DNA of 64,000 nucleotides. It comes from JALHUB01 sp963719465 (GTDB lineage Bacteria > Chloroflexota > Dehalococcoidia > DSTF01 > JALHUB01). Location: the NCBI GenBank assembly GCA_963719465.1, contig OY970386.1, positions 992,001-1,056,000 on the forward strand. The letters run 5' to 3'. Under the pieces are notes generated by a model. That model made no database searches. It saw only the letters and a program-made list of their open reading frames with translations, and was not told where the DNA came from. This document shows positions 63,976-64,000 of the stretch, one piece after another. How positions within the stretch are numbered: position 1 is the first letter of the stretch; each line of letters starts with the position of its first letter. Both the position numbers and the translations under genes were made by a program.

Positions 63976-64000
63976 ATGACGCCTGAAGAGCAAGACATGG
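63976..64000 (+). CDS. Start of an unidentified gene, cut by the window edge
   Basis: GGAGGGAAG is followed 3 nt later by ATG at 63976, and the visible codons read MTPEEQDM. Too short to identify; its position after parB would suit another origin-region gene. Confidence 0.4.

Overview
The window looks like a chromosomal segment close to the replication origin of a high-GC, probably monoderm bacterium, most likely a Chloroflexota of the Dehalococcoidia type. The reasons are: a perfect parS site; the rpmH-rnpA-yidD, yidC-jag and parA-parB blocks; many secreted proteins with Thr/Pro-rich linkers and C-terminal membrane anchors; no outer-membrane genes; a siroheme-type heme pathway (ahbC); and an EtfD-type membrane oxidoreductase beside etfBA. 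The assignment is inference from gene content. No rRNA gene, dnaA, CRISPR array or intact mobile element was seen.

Layout. 1-2.9 kb: anti-sigma and ECF sigma factors (minus strand), lepB, pyrE, tRNA-Lys. 2.9-18.2 kb: an accessory stretch with RNA- and zinc-binding small proteins, two tandem PD40 lipoproteins, a nitronate monooxygenase, methyltransferase, quinone oxidoreductase, secreted nuclease, msrA-msrB, an SGNH hydrolase, a structured RNA candidate, a C39-like anchored protease, MarR, Mpg, and a frameshifted Tat lipoprotein. 18.3-23.6 kb: DinB-like protein, dcd and the riboflavin genes ribD-ribE-ribBA-ribH. 24-34 kb: tetrapyrrole cluster ahbC-sirC-hemA-hemC-cobA/hemD-(methyltransferase)-hemB-(HAD)-hemL. 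34-41 kb: a c-di-AMP riboswitch ahead of a trehalose-phosphate-synthase-like gene, then pyrG, rho, a LysM/M23 hydrolase and a metallo-hydrolase. 41.4-46.2 kb: hrcA-grpE (one reading frame), a truncated dnaK decoy start, dnaK, and an AbiTii-like gene. 46.3-54 kb: SDR, alpha/beta hydrolase, methyltransferase, etfD-etfB-etfA. 54-64 kb: alr, an SLT lipoprotein, rpmH-rnpA-yidD, parS, a PQQ-repeat lipoprotein, yidC-jag, a PfkB kinase, parA-parB.

Three patterns cut across the annotation. (1) Several genes have an excellent Shine-Dalgarno sequence and family-typical N-terminus but no ATG/GTG/TTG: alr (ATC), the PQQ lipoprotein (ATT), the LysM/M23 hydrolase (ATC), a methyltransferase (ATC) and the ECF sigma factor (CTG or ATC). 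(2) dnaK, alr, the AbiTii-like gene and the Tat lipoprotein each carry exactly one extra base that breaks the frame. The hrcA-grpE fusion could be explained the same way, so sequence error must be excluded before biology is inferred. (3) A GC-rich interspersed repeat of about 90 bp occurs three times, once supplying the start codon and N-terminus of a HAD gene and once lying between grpE and dnaK.

The genes mostly serve core metabolism and envelope work: tetrapyrrole and flavin cofactors feed the Etf/EtfD electron-transfer route to quinone. The riboswitch ties c-di-AMP to osmolyte synthesis. The hrcA-grpE-dnaK block handles heat shock. The origin-proximal block handles ribosomes, membrane-protein insertion and chromosome segregation.
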